From Micromonospora globbae (GTDB taxonomy: Bacteria > Actinomycetota > Actinomycetes > Mycobacteriales > Micromonosporaceae), in contig NZ_RAQQ01000009.1 of NCBI RefSeq assembly GCF_003610785.1, positions 1-64,000 of the forward strand: DNA of 64,000 nucleotides. Reading direction: 5' to 3'. The notes beneath the pieces are model-generated. The model saw nothing but the letters and a program-made list of their open reading frames with translations, was not told the DNA's origin and did not search any database. The number at the start of each line of letters is the position of its first letter. Position 1 is the first letter of the stretch. The translations under genes were made by a program, and so were the position numbers. Of this stretch, positions 63,415 to 64,000 are shown in pieces.

Positions 63415-64000
63415 ATGTCGACCGTTTCCTGGATCACCGCGCGGGGACTCTTCGGCCGCCGCCGGTTCCTGCTGCTCTTCCCGCTGCCGGCGGTGCTCGT
63501 GCTGCTCGCCGTCCTGTCCCGCGCGCTCGGGGTGGACCCGGGCGAGTGGGGCCCGCCCGTGCTCGTCGGGCTCGGCCTGGCCGTGGTGCTGCCGGTGGTG
63601 GCGCTGATCGTCGGCACCGGGGTGCTCGGCGCCGAGATCGACGACGGCACCGTCGTGCACATCCTCACCAAGCCGCTGCCGCGCTGGCAGATCGTGCTGC
63701 CGAAGCTCGCGGTGGCGACCGGCGTCACCGCGGTCACCGTCGCCGTGCCGCTCTACGTCGCGGGCGTGCTGGCCCATTCGGTACGCCTCGGACTGGCGCT
63801 CGCGGCCGCCGCGACGCTCGGCGCGCTGGCGTACTCGGCGCTGTTCCTCGCGCTCAGCCTGCTCACCCGGCGGCCCGTTCTGCTCGGCCTCGTGTACGTG
63901 CTGATCTGGGAGGGGCTGCTCGGCAACTTCGTGAGCGGCACGAAGGTGCTCTCCATCCAGCAGTACGTGATCGCGCTCGCCGACCGGATCGCCCCGACCG
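63415..64000 (+). CDS. ABC-2 type permease (exporter pair 2), partial
   Basis: The gene starts at ATG 63415 after GGAGGCCTGAGG and runs off the window after 195 codons. It reads MSTVSWITARGLFGRRRFLL and has at least five hydrophobic segments, with the loop AEIDDGTVVHILTKPLPRWQ typical of ABC-2 permeases. It completes the second ATPase/permease pair. Confidence 0.85.
   Translation, partial: MSTVSWITARGLFGRRRFLLLFPLPAVLVLLAVLSRALGVDPGEWGPPVLVGLGLAVVLPVVALIVGTGVLGAEIDDGTVVHILTKPLPRWQIVLPKLAVATGVTAVTVAVPLYVAGVLAHSVRLGLALAAAATLGALAYSALFLALSLLTRRPVLLGLVYVLIWEGLLGNFVSGTKVLSIQQYVIALADRIAPT

Overview
The window is chromosomal DNA of a very GC-rich actinobacterium (about 72% G+C, GTG and TTG starts, intrinsic terminators that are often bare hairpins without a U tract). 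The gene order whiD-bldM-DUF5319-guaB-guaB3-choD-like-guaA ... pcrA-M23-sucC-sucD-DUF6350-purN-purH ... folD-mdh-icd matches, from memory, the core chromosome of Streptomyces. The protein flavour and dispersed intergenic palindromes built on TGATCATGAGGTT and CGCGATCTTGCA suggest Micromonosporaceae (Micromonospora or a relative). Almost all of it is vertically inherited core genome. The only clear mobile DNA is the edge of an IS3-type insertion sequence at the extreme left.

Layout. 1-290: IS edge inserted into a palindromic repeat. 290-5129: sporulation regulators WhiD and BldM, a DUF5319 protein, then guaB and guaB3. 5179-8159: tandem pair of M1 metallopeptidase lipoproteins. 8303-12925: LCP cell-wall ligase, GMC oxidoreductase, guaA. 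12933-15484: small PspC protein and two double-Nudix proteins. 15485-18074: phosphatidylethanolamine synthesis (pssA with a long structured leader; psd fused to an extra N-terminal domain). 18255-22935: PspC/toast-rack membrane proteins divergent from a PspC-histidine kinase/LuxR response regulator pair (envelope stress). 22941-23675: PIG-L deacetylase. 24105-29840: first oligopeptide ABC operon. 30093-30929: chorismate mutase behind a Tyr/Phe leader-peptide attenuator. 31091-33490: pcrA. 33542-36840: WYL regulator, VOC protein, two M23 peptidases. 37374-41841: B12-binding protein, sucCD, DUF6350. 41905-44953: DUF4190 protein, purN, purH. 44999-50897: second, inverted oligopeptide ABC operon. 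51352-54903: folD, mdh, icd. 55214-60445: galT with a DeoR regulator, a sulfurylase-like/APS kinase fusion, a GT2 glycosyltransferase. 60669-64000: two interlocked ABC-2 exporter pairs, the last gene running off the window.

Functionally the window joins IMP to GMP synthesis (guaB, guaA), de novo purine steps (purN, purH) with their one-carbon supply (folD), TCA enzymes (sucCD, mdh, icd), membrane lipid synthesis (pssA, psd) and envelope homeostasis.

The strongest find is the attenuator at 30781-30929: promoter, a leaderless 21-codon peptide with Tyr-Tyr-Phe-Tyr-Tyr, a 1:2 hairpin starting at the last Tyr codons, a 10-pair antiterminator and a 12-bp terminator, all ahead of chorismate mutase. 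Other notable points are the compensatory changes in the palindromic repeats, an apparent ATC start codon in the PspC kinase gene, degenerate catalytic domains paired with intact ones (double Nudix, sulfurylase-APS kinase), and an unexplained structured leader with tiny ORFs before pssA.
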